A stretch of DNA of 64,000 nucleotides from Kaistella yonginensis (GCF_030409525.1 NZ_JAUFQB010000061.1:43492-107491); one strand, 5' to 3'; counted from the first letter of the stretch, positions 28,146 through 37,736 are shown. Made by a program: numbers and translations. Notes: generated from the letters alone by a model not told the origin.

Positions 28146-30539
28146 ATGGAAATCAAAGAAATATACGACAACATGGTTTACGGTCCCGCTCCAGAAAGTG
28201 CAAGTTCCGCTGTGGAATTTTTAGAAAATCATCACCGAAACTTTGAACTGTTTATCGGTGGAGAATGGGTAAAACCCAACTCGAAAAAATATGCCGATTC
28301 AAACAACCCTTCCAACAAAGAGTTTCTAGCAAAAATTGCCGAAGCCGACAAAACCGATGTAGACAACGCAGTGAAAGCAGCCAACAAAGCCTTACCAGAA
28401 TGGGTGGCGATCGGTGGATTCGAACGCGCAAAATATTTGTACGCACTCGCAAGACAAATTCAGAAACATTCCAGATTATTTGCGGTTTTAGAGACTTTAG
28501 ATAATGGAAAACCGATCCGAGAAACCCGTGATATAGATATTCCAATCGTGGCCAGACATTTCTACCACCACGCAGGTTGGGCAAAATTGATGGATACCGA
28601 ATTCCGAGATTATCAGGAAGTTGGAGTGGTCGGACAAATTATTCCCTGGAATTTTCCATTGATGATGCTTTCCTGGAAAGTGGCACCCGCTTTAGCAATG
28701 GGGAATACAGTGGTATTAAAACCCGCTGAATTAACTTCATTAACCGCACTGCTTTTTGCAGAAATCTGTGAAAAAATTGGCTTGCCTAAAGGGGTGGTTA
28801 ATGTGATAACGGGAAAAGGAACCGTGGCCGGGACTGCGTTGGTCAATCATCCAGATATTCAGAAAGTTGCGTTCACAGGTTCAACCAAAGTGGGTAAAAT
28901 TTTGAGAACCAATATCGCCGGAACCGGTAAGAAAATATCCTTAGAACTTGGCGGTAAATCGCCGTTCATTGTATTTGAAGACGCAGATTTAGATTCTGCC
29001 ATTGAAGGAATTGTAGATGCGATCTGGTTCAATCAAGGACAGGTTTGTTGCGCAGGTTCCCGACTTTTGATTCAAGAATCGGTGTCAGAAGTATTCTACA
29101 AAAAACTTCGGACACGTATGGATACGCTTCGGATTGGTGACCCTCTGGATAAGGCAGTTGATATGGGTTCAATCATTGATAAAGTTCAGTTAAAAACCAT
29201 CGACGATATGGTTCAAATTGGAATTAAGGAAGGTTGTACCATGTACCAATCCAAAAATGGAGTTCCCAAAAATGGTTGGTTCTACCCACCGACTTTATTT
29301 ACCGATGTTCCCACAAGTGCTGTCATTGCACAGGAAGAAATTTTCGGGCCGGTTTTAGTCGCGATGACTTTCCGTTCGCATTCCGAAGCGGTTGCTTTGG
29401 CGAATAATACAAGATACGGTTTAGCATCAAGTGTTTGGACAGAAAACATAAATTTAGCCTTAGATGTTGCACCAAAAATAAAAGCCGGAAGTGTTTGGAT
29501 CAATTGTACCAATCAATTCGATGCAGCTGCAGGATTCGGAGGGTATAGAGAAAGTGGTTTCGGTAGAGAAGGCGGGAAAGAAGGTTTGTATGAATATATG
29601 AAACCGAAAGTGGAAGCCGAATTTACTTCAAAACCACTTGTGCCGAAAACTGAAAAACCAAAAGTTTCGCAAAAATCAAAAAACAATTTAGCAGAAATCG
29701 ATCGTACAACAAAAATGTACATCGGTGGCAAGCAAGCTCGCCCAGATGCGGGCTACAGTATCGAAATAAAAAATGCTTTTGGCGAATATATCGGCGAAGT
29801 TTCCGAAGGAAGTAGAAAAGATATCCGAAATGCAGTAGAAGCTGCGCATGCCGAAAAATCTTGGGGCGGAATGACTGGTCATTCCAGAGCACAAGTGCTT
29901 TATTATATCGCCGAGAATTTAGCAATTCGTTCAGAAGAATTTGCAGCACGAATCGTCGAAATGACCAACCAATCCTTAGTATCTGCGCAAGATGAGGTGG
30001 AGAAATCCATCGAAAGAATTTACACTTACGCTGCTTATGCTGATAAATATGACGGAGCTGCACATTCAACCGTTCAAAGAATGGTGACTTTAGCGATGCC
30101 GGAAGCAGTTGGCGTGATGGGCGTAATCTGTCCGGATGAAAATCCATTGCTCGGATTTATTTCTACCGTAATTCCTGCAATTGCGATGGGAAATAGAGTA
30201 GTGGTTGTTCCCTCAGAAAAGCATCCGTTTTCAGCGACGGATTTCTATCAGATTTTAGAAACCTCTGACGTTCCAGCCGGAACGGTGAATATTGTTACGG
30301 GACCCAAAGAAACTTTAGCAAGCGAACTTGCCAAGCATTATAATGTTGATGGGATCTGGTATTTCGGAACCACAGAGGGAAGTAAAAATATCGAATTGCT
30401 TTCCACCGATTCTATGAAACGTTCTTGGGTGAATTTTGGTAAATACAGAAATTGGCTTAACCCAGCACATGGTGAAGGTCAAGAGTTTTTAAGACACGCC
30501 AATGAAATTAAGAATATCTGGATTCCTTATGGCGCCTAG
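28146..30539 (+). CDS. ALDH16-type two-domain aldehyde dehydrogenase
   Basis: A 797-residue protein with two tandem aldehyde-dehydrogenase domains. The first (about 30-500) is complete: LELGGKSP carries the general-base Glu (about 268), and the catalytic Cys is Cys301 in GQVCCAG. The second (about 520-790) is ALDH-like but shortened and has no NQGQxC segment, so it is likely non-catalytic. This layout and length match ALDH16, known in bacteria and, as ALDH16A1, in animals. With deoC it would oxidise acetaldehyde from deoxyribose 5-phosphate to acetate; that is inference from neighbourhood. It ends in a clear terminator. Confidence 0.88.
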   Translation: MEIKEIYDNMVYGPAPESASSAVEFLENHHRNFELFIGGEWVKPNSKKYADSNNPSNKEFLAKIAEADKTDVDNAVKAANKALPEWVAIGGFERAKYLYALARQIQKHSRLFAVLETLDNGKPIRETRDIDIPIVARHFYHHAGWAKLMDTEFRDYQEVGVVGQIIPWNFPLMMLSWKVAPALAMGNTVVLKPAELTSLTALLFAEICEKIGLPKGVVNVITGKGTVAGTALVNHPDIQKVAFTGSTKVGKILRTNIAGTGKKISLELGGKSPFIVFEDADLDSAIEGIVDAIWFNQGQVCCAGSRLLIQESVSEVFYKKLRTRMDTLRIGDPLDKAVDMGSIIDKVQLKTIDDMVQIGIKEGCTMYQSKNGVPKNGWFYPPTLFTDVPTSAVIAQEEIFGPVLVAMTFRSHSEAVALANNTRYGLASSVWTENINLALDVAPKIKAGSVWINCTNQFDAAAGFGGYRESGFGREGGKEGLYEYMKPKVEAEFTSKPLVPKTEKPKVSQKSKNNLAEIDRTTKMYIGGKQARPDAGYSIEIKNAFGEYIGEVSEGSRKDIRNAVEAAHAEKSWGGMTGHSRAQVLYYIAENLAIRSEEFAARIVEMTNQSLVSAQDEVEKSIERIYTYAAYADKYDGAAHSTVQRMVTLAMPEAVGVMGVICPDENPLLGFISTVIPAIAMGNRVVVVPSEKHPFSATDFYQILETSDVPAGTVNIVTGPKETLASELAKHYNVDGIWYFGTTEGSKNIELLSTDSMKRSWVNFGKYRNWLNPAHGEGQEFLRHANEIKNIWIPYGA

Positions 30540-30561
30540 GTTCATTAATTATAATTAAGAC

Positions 30562-30589
30562 AAAAGCCACGATTGATTTCGTGGCTTTT
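30562..30589. terminator. Bidirectional intrinsic terminator
   Basis: Arms AAAAGCCACG (30562-30571) and CGTGGCTTTT (30580-30589) with an eight-base loop, between the convergent ALDH16-type gene and the PorV/PorQ-family gene. A-rich left and T-rich right flanks allow it to work in both directions. Confidence 0.88.
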
Positions 30590-30651
30590 CTTTATTTTAA
30601 TCTCGATTTTTTTAATTTAAGCTTAGAAAATGATTTTATTTGGTGATAACA

Positions 30652-31737
30652 TTAATTTCTAAAATCACCCATATCCAATTTTAATGAAAAGAAATTCGAG
30701 TAGAAGTTGGATCCCCCAACTCCCGAATTGGTAATGGCGTAATCCAAGGTGAGACCTTGGTACTTAATACCAATTCCTGCACTAGGTTGGAATGATACTT
30801 TTCTTTTTAAATTTTCAATGTCGGTCACGGTTTGAAACCTGTTGAGCCCAACACGTACAAAAATCATATCCTGAAATTTCAGTTCTGCACCTGCGTAAGG
30901 CGTAATGCTGGCAAAATCGGTAGAAATTACTGCGGCGGTTTTTGCAAAATCGACATTGATACCCGCTTCTGGCATCAGTTCTAAATCGCGATTAATTTCA
31001 AAATTTCTACTCATTCCTAAATTCAATTTAGGCATGGTTAGTTCCATTTTATCTTTTGGTGCAGGATTAAATTCCTCCCCATTGACGATGGTGGAAAGCT
31101 CTTTTTGATTTACCGTCCAAAAATTTACCGTGGTCGTAATATCCTTCATCACTGCGCCATAATTCCACCCACTATCTGAATGATAAATTGCTCCTAAATC
31201 GAACCCGAATCCATATCCACTGGCAAATTTACCCACATTTCTGTAGACTAATTTTGCATTGACTCCCACATCTAGTTTTTGGTTTCCGCCCGGATTAAAA
31301 GCAAATGAAAACAAAGCCGCATAATCAGATTGAGAGAAACTGGTGATTTTGTCATAGTCTATATTTCCCTCAGGATCAATTAACTGCGTGGTATTTAAAA
31401 TATTGTCGACTCCGAGTCGAACGATTGAAATCGCAAAAACACCTCCATTATTATCCAATGGTTTTGCAAAAGCGATATAATCATATTTCGCAATAGATTC
31501 AAAATATTCTGCGTGCATTGCGGCTCCTTGCCAATCGCGGTCAATTCCTAATAAACCTGCAGGGTTCCACATGGGCGCATAAACATCATTTTGATTAGAA
31601 ATTACCGCACCACCCATCGCAAGTCCTCTGGCACCAGCACCAATATTGAGAAATTCGTTGGAGTATTTCCGTACGATTTGTGCTTCAGCAAAAACGGCTG
31701 AACTAAGAAAAGCGGCAAAGAATAATTTTCTCATCAA
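30652..31737 (-). CDS. PorV/PorQ family outer-membrane protein
   Basis: A 361-residue outer-membrane beta-barrel protein of the PorV/PorQ (UPF0164) family. A signal peptide (1-19, ending AEAQ) precedes the family-typical start 'FLNIGAGARGLAMGGA' (30-45) and 'MWNPAGL'. PorV and PorQ work in type IX secretion, shuttling cargo or forming the attachment complex, so it fits the T9SS cargo genes in this window. Which of the two it is cannot be told from sequence alone. It overlaps the upstream DMT transporter gene by four bases. Confidence 0.87.
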   Translation of the reverse strand: MMRKLFFAAFLSSAVFAEAQIVRKYSNEFLNIGAGARGLAMGGAVISNQNDVYAPMWNPAGLLGIDRDWQGAAMHAEYFESIAKYDYIAFAKPLDNNGGVFAISIVRLGVDNILNTTQLIDPEGNIDYDKITSFSQSDYAALFSFAFNPGGNQKLDVGVNAKLVYRNVGKFASGYGFGFDLGAIYHSDSGWNYGAVMKDITTTVNFWTVNQKELSTIVNGEEFNPAPKDKMELTMPKLNLGMSRNFEINRDLELMPEAGINVDFAKTAAVISTDFASITPYAGAELKFQDMIFVRVGLNRFQTVTDIENLKRKVSFQPSAGIGIKYQGLTLDYAITNSGVGGSNFYSNFFSLKLDMGDFRN

Positions 31738-32627
31738 TGGGGTACTTTTTTTGCAAGGGCATTTTTGCGGGATTTCAAAATACCATTAACGATAATGGCT
31801 AAGATCATAATCAAAGAGGCCACATAAAAGATAGGACTCATTTGTTCAGATTCTCCAAAGATAAAAAAAGCCAGGATAATGCCATAAACCGGCTCTAAAT
31901 TCACTGTTAGAATTAAGGTAAATGGAGAAATATATTTCATCAAATTCACCGATTCCAACATGGGGAAAGCCGTAAAAACACTTGCTAATATGATAACTAA
32001 CGTCAAATCATGGGTACTTATTTCATTGAGTTGAAAAATTTGGCCTGTCAAAAGAAGAAATACGGTCAAAATGAGAAAGCCTGAAAAAATTTCGTAAAAT
32101 ATAATATTGCCCGAACTTGTTTTTCCAAATATTTTCCCATTAAATACGGAGAATACCGTTCCGAACAGTGCAGTAAGAATACCGTAAAAAATTCCTTCTT
32201 TATATTGAAATTCGGTTTTGAAAATTAAGCCCATGCAAATCACGATGACTACGCCCATGACGACTTCTGAAATGTCAATCTTTCTTTTAAAAATAATGGG
32301 TTCTAAAATAGAAGCAAATAAGGTTGATAACGACAGGCAGCTTAGCGCAATCGAAACATTAGAAACTTTAATGGAATAAAAAAAACAAAGCCAGTGAAAA
32401 GCCATAAACCCACCAATGACTGAAAGTTGGATAAAGAGTTTCTTTGAAATTTTTATACTCTCTTTTTTAAAAAACCGAATAAATATAAATAAAAATACGG
32501 CTGCGAAAAGCATCCTGTAAAACGTAAGTATTTGCGCATTGGCCGTAATTAGTTTTCCCAAAATGGCGGTAAATCCCCAAAGAAATACAATCATGTGAAG
32601 TCGAAAAAGGGCAGAATTTTTAACCAC
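31734..32627 (-). CDS. DMT (EamA) family transporter
   Basis: A 297-residue membrane protein with ten predicted helices arranged as two EamA repeats, of the drug/metabolite transporter superfamily. The beginning (ALFRLHMIVFLWGFTAILGKL) and the second-half 'PVYGIILAFFIFGE' are family-typical. The solute is unknown. It is translationally coupled (ATGA overlap) to the PorV/PorQ-family gene downstream, a pairing without clear functional reason. A terminator-like hairpin lies about 75 bases upstream. Confidence 0.87.
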   Translation of the reverse strand: MVKNSALFRLHMIVFLWGFTAILGKLITANAQILTFYRMLFAAVFLFIFIRFFKKESIKISKKLFIQLSVIGGFMAFHWLCFFYSIKVSNVSIALSCLSLSTLFASILEPIIFKRKIDISEVVMGVVIVICMGLIFKTEFQYKEGIFYGILTALFGTVFSVFNGKIFGKTSSGNIIFYEIFSGFLILTVFLLLTGQIFQLNEISTHDLTLVIILASVFTAFPMLESVNLMKYISPFTLILTVNLEPVYGIILAFFIFGESEQMSPIFYVASLIMILAIIVNGILKSRKNALAKKVPH

Positions 32628-32701
32628 TATTTTAATGTTTTTACTTTTGCAAATCTACAAATCCAATTTAGATTATTGGAATAATTTCCGCTTCATTTAT
32701 T

Positions 32702-32738
32702 TAAAAAAAACCCTGAAAATTTTAGCAACTTTCAGGGT
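32702..32738 (-). terminator. Terminator-like hairpin upstream of the DMT transporter gene
   Basis: Read on the minus strand: ACCCTGAAA (32738-32730), an 11-base loop, TTTCAGGGT (32718-32710), then eight T (32709-32702). It would stop minus-strand transcription just before the transporter gene, but no minus-strand gene lies to its right. It may be an attenuator in a long leader or end a short RNA. Confidence 0.55.
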
Positions 32739-32934
32739 CTTCAAAAAATACACTACTAAAAAAATAAACTAGGAATATTTCCTGTGGTTTATAACGGGAT
32801 TTTTGTTTTTTTATTTTGAACGGCTCTATTTCATTTTGCCAAATAGGTTTCTGTTTTTCAAATCATTACCGCTAACCAGTATGAAACAAAAAGTTGTCTT
32901 AAAAAATCTTATCTTTAAAAAAATTTTTTTATTG

Positions 32935-34563
32935 ATGGATTTAGAATTTAACAAAAGAGAAGATCAAAATAAATTAAAGCTCGGTGCGATCACCAGTTTG
33001 CTCTCAGAAATTAAGAAAGGCGGCGGTGAAAAACGGTTGCAGAAACAAAGAGATGAGGGCAAATTAACCGCACGTGAACGAATTGATTATCTTCTTGATA
33101 AAAACGCAGATTCTATTGAAATCGGTGCTTTTGCTGGATATGAAATGTATGAAGAACACGGTGGTTGCCCTAGTGCAGGAGTTGTTGTGAAGATGGGCTA
33201 TGTATCAGGAAGGCAATGCTTAGTTGTCGCCAACGATGCTTCTGTAAAAGCTGGCGCATGGTTTCCCATTACCGCTAAAAAGAATCTTCGTGCGCAGGAA
33301 ATCTCGATGGAGAATAGACTACCTATTATTTATTTGGTCGATTCTGCGGGTGTTTTTTTACCAATGCAAGATGAAATTTTTCCGGATAAAGAACATTTCG
33401 GAAGAATATTCCGCAACAATGCAAAGATGAGTTCCATGGGAATTGTGCAGATTTCTGCCGTGATGGGAAGTTGTGTTGCTGGTGGTGCGTACTTACCCAT
33501 TATGAGTGATGAAGCCATGATTGTTGATAAAACAGGTTCTATATTTTTAGCCGGAAGCTATTTGGTGAAAGCGGCTATTGGTGAAAATATTGATAATGAA
33601 ACGCTGGGCGGGGCAACTACGCATTGCGAAATTTCTGGTGTTACCGATTACAAAGCTAAAGACGATAAAGATGCGCTGGATCGCATAAAGAATATCATGA
33701 AATCTCTTGGCGATTATGAAAAAGCAGGTTTTAATCGAATCGAAAGTTTCCCACCAAAAGAAAACATTGAACACATTTTTGGGCATATGCCGGTCTCACG
33801 GGCTGATCAGTATGACACCATTAATATTATTAAATGTTTGGTAGATCAATCAGAATATGAAGAATATAAATCAGATTACGGTAAAACCATTATTTGCGCC
33901 ACCGCCAGAATCGATGGTTGGAGCGTTGGGATTGTCGCTAATCAACGTAAATTGGTTAAAAGCGGAAAAGGGGAGATGCAGTTTGGAGGCGTAATTTATT
34001 CTGACTCTGCGGATAAAGCAACCCGATTTATTGCCAATTGTAATCAACGAAAAATTCCCTTATTATTTTTACAGGATGTAACCGGTTTTATGGTTGGTTC
34101 TAAATCAGAACATGGTGGAATTATCAAAGATGGAGCAAAAATGGTGAATGCCGTTGCAAATTCCGTGGTACCTAAATTTACGGTTATTACTGGGAACTCT
34201 TATGGCGCGGGGAATTACGCGATGTGTGGAAAAGCATATGATCCAAGATTAATTGTGGCGTGGCCTTGGGCTGATTTAGCCGTAATGGGCGGTAGTCAGG
34301 CGGCGAAGGTTTTGGCGCAAATTCAAACTTCTACTTTAAAAAAACAGGGAAAAGAAATTTCAGATGAAGAGCATCAGGAAATTTTGGATACTATTTCTAA
34401 AAAATATCAGAAACAAACCGAACCAACCTATGCCGCTGCAAGATTATGGACTGATGCGATTATTAATCCAATTGATACCCGAAAGTGGATTTCCATGGGG
34501 ATTGAAGCAGCGAATCATGCTCCGATCACCGAAAAATTTAACTTAGGGGTGATCCAAGTTTAG
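32935..34563 (+). CDS. Acyl-CoA carboxylase beta subunit (carboxyltransferase)
   Basis: A 542-residue carboxyltransferase subunit of a biotin-dependent acyl-CoA carboxylase (propionyl- or methylcrotonyl-CoA type). I start at 32935 (MDLEFNKRED); 44 upstream in-frame codons read like non-coding AT-rich sequence. N-terminal KLTARERIDYLLD (about 42-54) and the crotonase-fold carboxyltransferase halves follow, with GGGAYLP-like oxyanion glycines (VAGGAYLP, about 182) and TGNSYGAGNYAM (about 418). The biotin carboxylase and carrier subunits are not in the window. Confidence 0.92.
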   Translation: MDLEFNKREDQNKLKLGAITSLLSEIKKGGGEKRLQKQRDEGKLTARERIDYLLDKNADSIEIGAFAGYEMYEEHGGCPSAGVVVKMGYVSGRQCLVVANDASVKAGAWFPITAKKNLRAQEISMENRLPIIYLVDSAGVFLPMQDEIFPDKEHFGRIFRNNAKMSSMGIVQISAVMGSCVAGGAYLPIMSDEAMIVDKTGSIFLAGSYLVKAAIGENIDNETLGGATTHCEISGVTDYKAKDDKDALDRIKNIMKSLGDYEKAGFNRIESFPPKENIEHIFGHMPVSRADQYDTINIIKCLVDQSEYEEYKSDYGKTIICATARIDGWSVGIVANQRKLVKSGKGEMQFGGVIYSDSADKATRFIANCNQRKIPLLFLQDVTGFMVGSKSEHGGIIKDGAKMVNAVANSVVPKFTVITGNSYGAGNYAMCGKAYDPRLIVAWPWADLAVMGGSQAAKVLAQIQTSTLKKQGKEISDEEHQEILDTISKKYQKQTEPTYAAARLWTDAIINPIDTRKWISMGIEAANHAPITEKFNLGVIQV

Positions 34564-34585
34564 AAAATTAAAAAACACTTATATT

Positions 34586-35194
34586 ATGAAAAAAATTTAT
34601 GTACTATTTGCATTCGTTACTTTTGTAATGAGTAATGCGCAGTGCACCATCACTGGTGCAGATCAAATACAAGTTGGAGAAAAACAAACTTATTCTGTTT
34701 TAAATAGTGATTTATCTTGTGTAGATTGTTATCAATGGACTCATCAGGATCAAAAAATTATTTTAGAAACCGAAACCAATCATAATCCTCTCATTGTAAA
34801 AGGCACTGTAATTGGTCCTGCAATTTTATCTTTAGAAATTAAAATGCCGGAAAGTATATTGAAATGTCAGAAAACGATTCAAGTGATCGAGCCAACATCT
34901 GCTGATTTTATTTTAAATTCTCAGAAATGTATTTTTAACATTGAATCTTTTAAAGAAGTCAGACTAAGTGATAATTTAGTCTCTTTTGAACCAGAAACTT
35001 CAGAAAGTGACTGGACTTTCCAGTGGACTGCCACCTATAAAGATGGAGGTGAAAAAGTATCAAACCAAAAAAATGGACAATTTGAGTTTTCTCTTGAAAG
35101 AGCCATTAGCCAAGTGGAACTTAGGATCACGCAAAAAAATTGCAAAAAAAGAATCATTAAAAACTATGATGCAAATTTCTGGTATTTCTTCTAA
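34586..35194 (+). CDS. Hypothetical secreted protein
   Basis: A 202-residue protein with a signal peptide (about 1-18, ending MSNAQ) and a beta-rich mature region. It carries paired cysteines near residues 20, 46-49, 96, 116 and 187, suggesting disulfides and PKD/Ig-like folds. It lacks a T9SS sorting domain. It begins 22 bases after the carboxylase gene and ends in its own terminator, so it may be on the carboxylase transcript. Function not recognised. Confidence 0.7.
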   Translation: MKKIYVLFAFVTFVMSNAQCTITGADQIQVGEKQTYSVLNSDLSCVDCYQWTHQDQKIILETETNHNPLIVKGTVIGPAILSLEIKMPESILKCQKTIQVIEPTSADFILNSQKCIFNIESFKEVRLSDNLVSFEPETSESDWTFQWTATYKDGGEKVSNQKNGQFEFSLERAISQVELRITQKNCKKRIIKNYDANFWYFF

Positions 35195-35251
35195 AAGGAT
35201 GATCGCAAATTTGCATTTTTAAAGTAGAATAATCTACACCTATCAGCAAAA

Positions 35252-35277
35252 AATCCACTTAAAAAAGTGGATTTTTT
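35252..35277. terminator. Bidirectional intrinsic terminator
   Basis: Arms AATCCACTT (35252-35260) and AAGTGGATT (35265-35273) with a four-base A loop, then TTTT. An A-run before the left arm gives a T-run on the other strand, so it also serves the convergent yceI-family gene. Confidence 0.88.
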
Positions 35278-35296
35278 GTATCTTAAAAAGAGCAAG

Positions 35297-35806
35297 TTAT
35301 GCTTTCACGAACTGCAATTCTCCTGCAATTTTCACCTCATCAGAAACCATTACACCACCAGTTTCCAAGACTGTATTCCAGTTTAAGCCGAAATCTTTTC
35401 TACTGATTTTACCGTCAAAAGAAAAGCCGGCTTTGGTATTTCCCCAAGGGTCAACATTGATTCCTCCAAAGTCAACCGCTAAAGTGATTGGTTTGGTCAC
35501 GCCATTGATGGTTAAATTCCCTGTAACTTCGTTATTCAAAGAATCAGATTCAAAAGTAATTACTGGATTTACCGTAGCATTGAAGAAATCCTCACTTTTC
35601 AAATGCGTATCTCTATCGGTATTATTGGTGTTAATCGAATCGGTTTGAACCGTTGTTTTAACCTTTACGTTTTTGAACGTATCGTCTTCCGCTTCCAATT
35701 CTACGTTGAAATTGGTGAACTCACCTTTAACATTAGAAATCATCATGTGTCTTACTCTAAAAGTAATTTCACTGTGCGTTGGGTCTAAATTCCATTTTGT
35801 AGCCAT
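35297..35806 (-). CDS. YceI family protein
   Basis: A 169-residue YceI-like lipocalin-fold protein. I start at 35806 (MATKWNLDPTHSEI), since the longer frame adds 14 residues with no support and the promoter sits just upstream. Motifs: WNLDPTHSEITFRVRHM at the N-terminus, 'HLKSEDFFNA' (about 82-91), and 'NGVTKPITL' (about 116). E. coli YceI is periplasmic and base-induced, and homologues bind polyisoprenoids. Here there is no signal peptide, so it is probably cytoplasmic. Ligand unknown. Confidence 0.92.
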   Translation of the reverse strand: MATKWNLDPTHSEITFRVRHMMISNVKGEFTNFNVELEAEDDTFKNVKVKTTVQTDSINTNNTDRDTHLKSEDFFNATVNPVITFESDSLNNEVTGNLTINGVTKPITLAVDFGGINVDPWGNTKAGFSFDGKISRKDFGLNWNTVLETGGVMVSDEVKIAGELQFVKA

Positions 35807-35845
35807 AATGTTTTTGTATTTTGTTATTGTTAATATTTGATAGTG

Positions 35846-35853
35846 CAAAGATA
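35846..35853 (-). promoter_or_regulatory. Predicted -7 box of the YceI-family gene
   Basis: On the minus strand TATCTTTG followed by CA, a perfect match to TAnnTTTG, 39 bases before the ATG. No standard -33 seen. Confidence 0.55.
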
Positions 35854-35986
35854 GGATGCCAAAGTTTCGTTTGCATTGATGTAAGATAAGAAATTAATAA
35901 TTGAGGAGATTTGTTGCAGAAACTTTACTAAAGAATTAATTTTAATAATTTTAAGGGGTAATAATGAAAAATAGCTTTCATTATCC

Positions 35987-35994
35987 TAAATTTG
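35987..35994 (+). promoter_or_regulatory. Predicted -7 box of the PAP2 operon
   Basis: TAAATTTG, 14 bases before the ATG at 36009; matches TAnnTTTG. No TTG at standard -33 spacing, so moderate support only. Confidence 0.4.
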
Positions 35995-36008
35995 GTTAAA
36001 ATTACAAA

Positions 36009-36707
36009 ATGAAAAAATTTGTGCTGTTTGTTCTTACCGCGATGCTGGCTTGCATGAGTTTCGGGCAAATGCAAGAAGATAGTTTAGTCCTCAAAAACAC
36101 CCGCTTGGATTTTCAATATAAAATGCTCTACGTACCTGTGGGATTAATGGTTTCTGGAATAATTGCCGATGGACAAGGTAAAGAATCATTGAAAAATGAA
36201 ATTGTGGAGGAGCGAAATGAACATCTTTTTGGCTTTGAAAATCATTTCGATGACTATGCGCAATTTCTTCCTTTTGTTGCAATTTACGGTTTTGAAATCG
36301 CCGGAATGAAACCCAAAACCGATTGGAAAAATAGAACAGCAATTCTGATGAAAGGTCAAATATTGAATTTGGGATTGGTTTATATTTTAAAAAAATCATT
36401 GCACGAAACCCGTCCGGATGGTACGGCATATTCCTTTCCTTCTGGGCATACCGCTAATGTATTTGCTGGTGCCACCATGCTTTCGATTGAATATGGGGAA
36501 CATCACAAGTGGGTTCCTTACGTTGCCTATGCCGGTGCATCTGCGGTTGGTGTGATGAGAATGGTCAACAACAAACACTATATTTCTGATGTTCTCTTTG
36601 GCGCTGGGTTAGGGATTTTATCCATGAAAGCTGCCTACTGGACCCATCAATATAAATGGAATAAACCAAAATCTGAAAAAGATCCTTATGTCGGTATTAT
36701 TTATTAA
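36009..36707 (+). CDS. PAP2 family phosphatase (first of two)
   Basis: A 232-residue membrane-associated PAP2 phosphatase with a signal peptide (about 1-19, ending SFGQ). The three catalytic blocks are visible: KKSLHETRPDG (about 130-140), SFPSGHT (about 144-150) and a His/Asp block NNKHYISDVLFG (about 188-199). The active site is expected outside the cytoplasm, dephosphorylating a lipid such as undecaprenyl pyrophosphate or phosphatidate. It overlaps the second PAP2 gene by 20 bases. Substrate not predictable. Confidence 0.9.
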   Translation: MKKFVLFVLTAMLACMSFGQMQEDSLVLKNTRLDFQYKMLYVPVGLMVSGIIADGQGKESLKNEIVEERNEHLFGFENHFDDYAQFLPFVAIYGFEIAGMKPKTDWKNRTAILMKGQILNLGLVYILKKSLHETRPDGTAYSFPSGHTANVFAGATMLSIEYGEHHKWVPYVAYAGASAVGVMRMVNNKHYISDVLFGAGLGILSMKAAYWTHQYKWNKPKSEKDPYVGIIY

Positions 36708-37677
36708 GATAAGAAAGTTTTATATCGTTTTAACTGGCTTGGTTTCACTCAGTTTTTTTAGCCAAAATTTTGATTCGGCGCAAATTAATACACAAGAATA
36801 CCAAGTCTCGGAAACGACGACTTTGGTGTACCCAAAACCCCGGATTTCTGAAATTTATAAGAAAATTCCAAAAAACATTGTAGGGACGGTAAAAAATACT
36901 GTTGCAAAAAACACGTACGGGTATTCTCTTGCAGCCTTTGGATCAACTTTAGCCTTACTTCCGGCTGACCCTACACTGATCAGAGAAGCTAGAAAGTTAG
37001 GAGAAAAGGTGGGTTTTAACGCTGATCATACCTATTCTAATTTGGGGCCTTTAAAAATAATTCCGGGCGATGCAGGTTCTTTTGTTTATTTTCTGGGAAA
37101 TGGCACTACATTTATCCTCATCGGGACGGGATTGGCGACTTATGGATTAATGACCAATGACTACCGGTCACAAAGCACGTCGATGCAATTGCTACAAAGT
37201 ATTCTGCTATGTGGCGTATTTTCACAATCCTTAAAAAGAATAACAGGAAGAGAAAGTCCTTTTGAAACCTTACGGCAGCAACGAAAACACAGTGAGTGGA
37301 CATTTCTGCCTTCGTTTTCAGGCTATCAGAAAAATACGTCAAAATATGATGCAATGCCCTCTGGTCATTTAACGACTGGAATCGCGGCTTGGGTTATTTT
37401 AGCAGAAAATTATCCTGAAAAGAAATGGATCAAGCCACTTGGCTTTGCGCTAATGGGTATAATGAGTTTCGAAATGATTCAAAGTGGGGTACACTGGGCT
37501 TCTGATTATCCCATTGCGATTCTACTGGGCTATCTTATCGGAAAAAATGTAGTTAAGAATGCCGTAACTAAAAAAATTAAGAATGGTATTGGAACAACGC
37601 AAAAAAAATATAAATTCAATATTACTGCTTCAAATTTCTATGGGATTCAAGTAGCTGGGGCAACCATTGATTTTTAA
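36688..37677 (+). CDS. PAP2 family phosphatase (second of two)
   Basis: A 329-residue PAP2 protein overlapping the first by 20 bases, starting inside its last codons. The N-terminus (about 1-26, ending FFSQ) is signal-like. Catalytic blocks: KRITGRESPF (about 188-197), AMPSGH (about 225-230) and GVHWASDYP (about 271-279). A C-terminal part of about 40 residues reads as beta strands, perhaps membrane-associated. It is only distantly similar to its neighbour, so it is probably not a recent duplicate. Likely acts on an envelope lipid pyrophosphate. Confidence 0.87.
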   Translation: MSVLFIKIRKFYIVLTGLVSLSFFSQNFDSAQINTQEYQVSETTTLVYPKPRISEIYKKIPKNIVGTVKNTVAKNTYGYSLAAFGSTLALLPADPTLIREARKLGEKVGFNADHTYSNLGPLKIIPGDAGSFVYFLGNGTTFILIGTGLATYGLMTNDYRSQSTSMQLLQSILLCGVFSQSLKRITGRESPFETLRQQRKHSEWTFLPSFSGYQKNTSKYDAMPSGHLTTGIAAWVILAENYPEKKWIKPLGFALMGIMSFEMIQSGVHWASDYPIAILLGYLIGKNVVKNAVTKKIKNGIGTTQKKYKFNITASNFYGIQVAGATIDF

Positions 37678-37736
37678 TTTAACATATTTTAACAGTTCAA
37701 ATATATTTCTTATTTTTAGCCATCCAAAACTTACAA

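Noticed and set aside
32803..32934. 44-codon N-terminal extension of the carboxylase
   Set aside because: Phe/Leu-rich non-coding composition; family members begin at MDLEFN.
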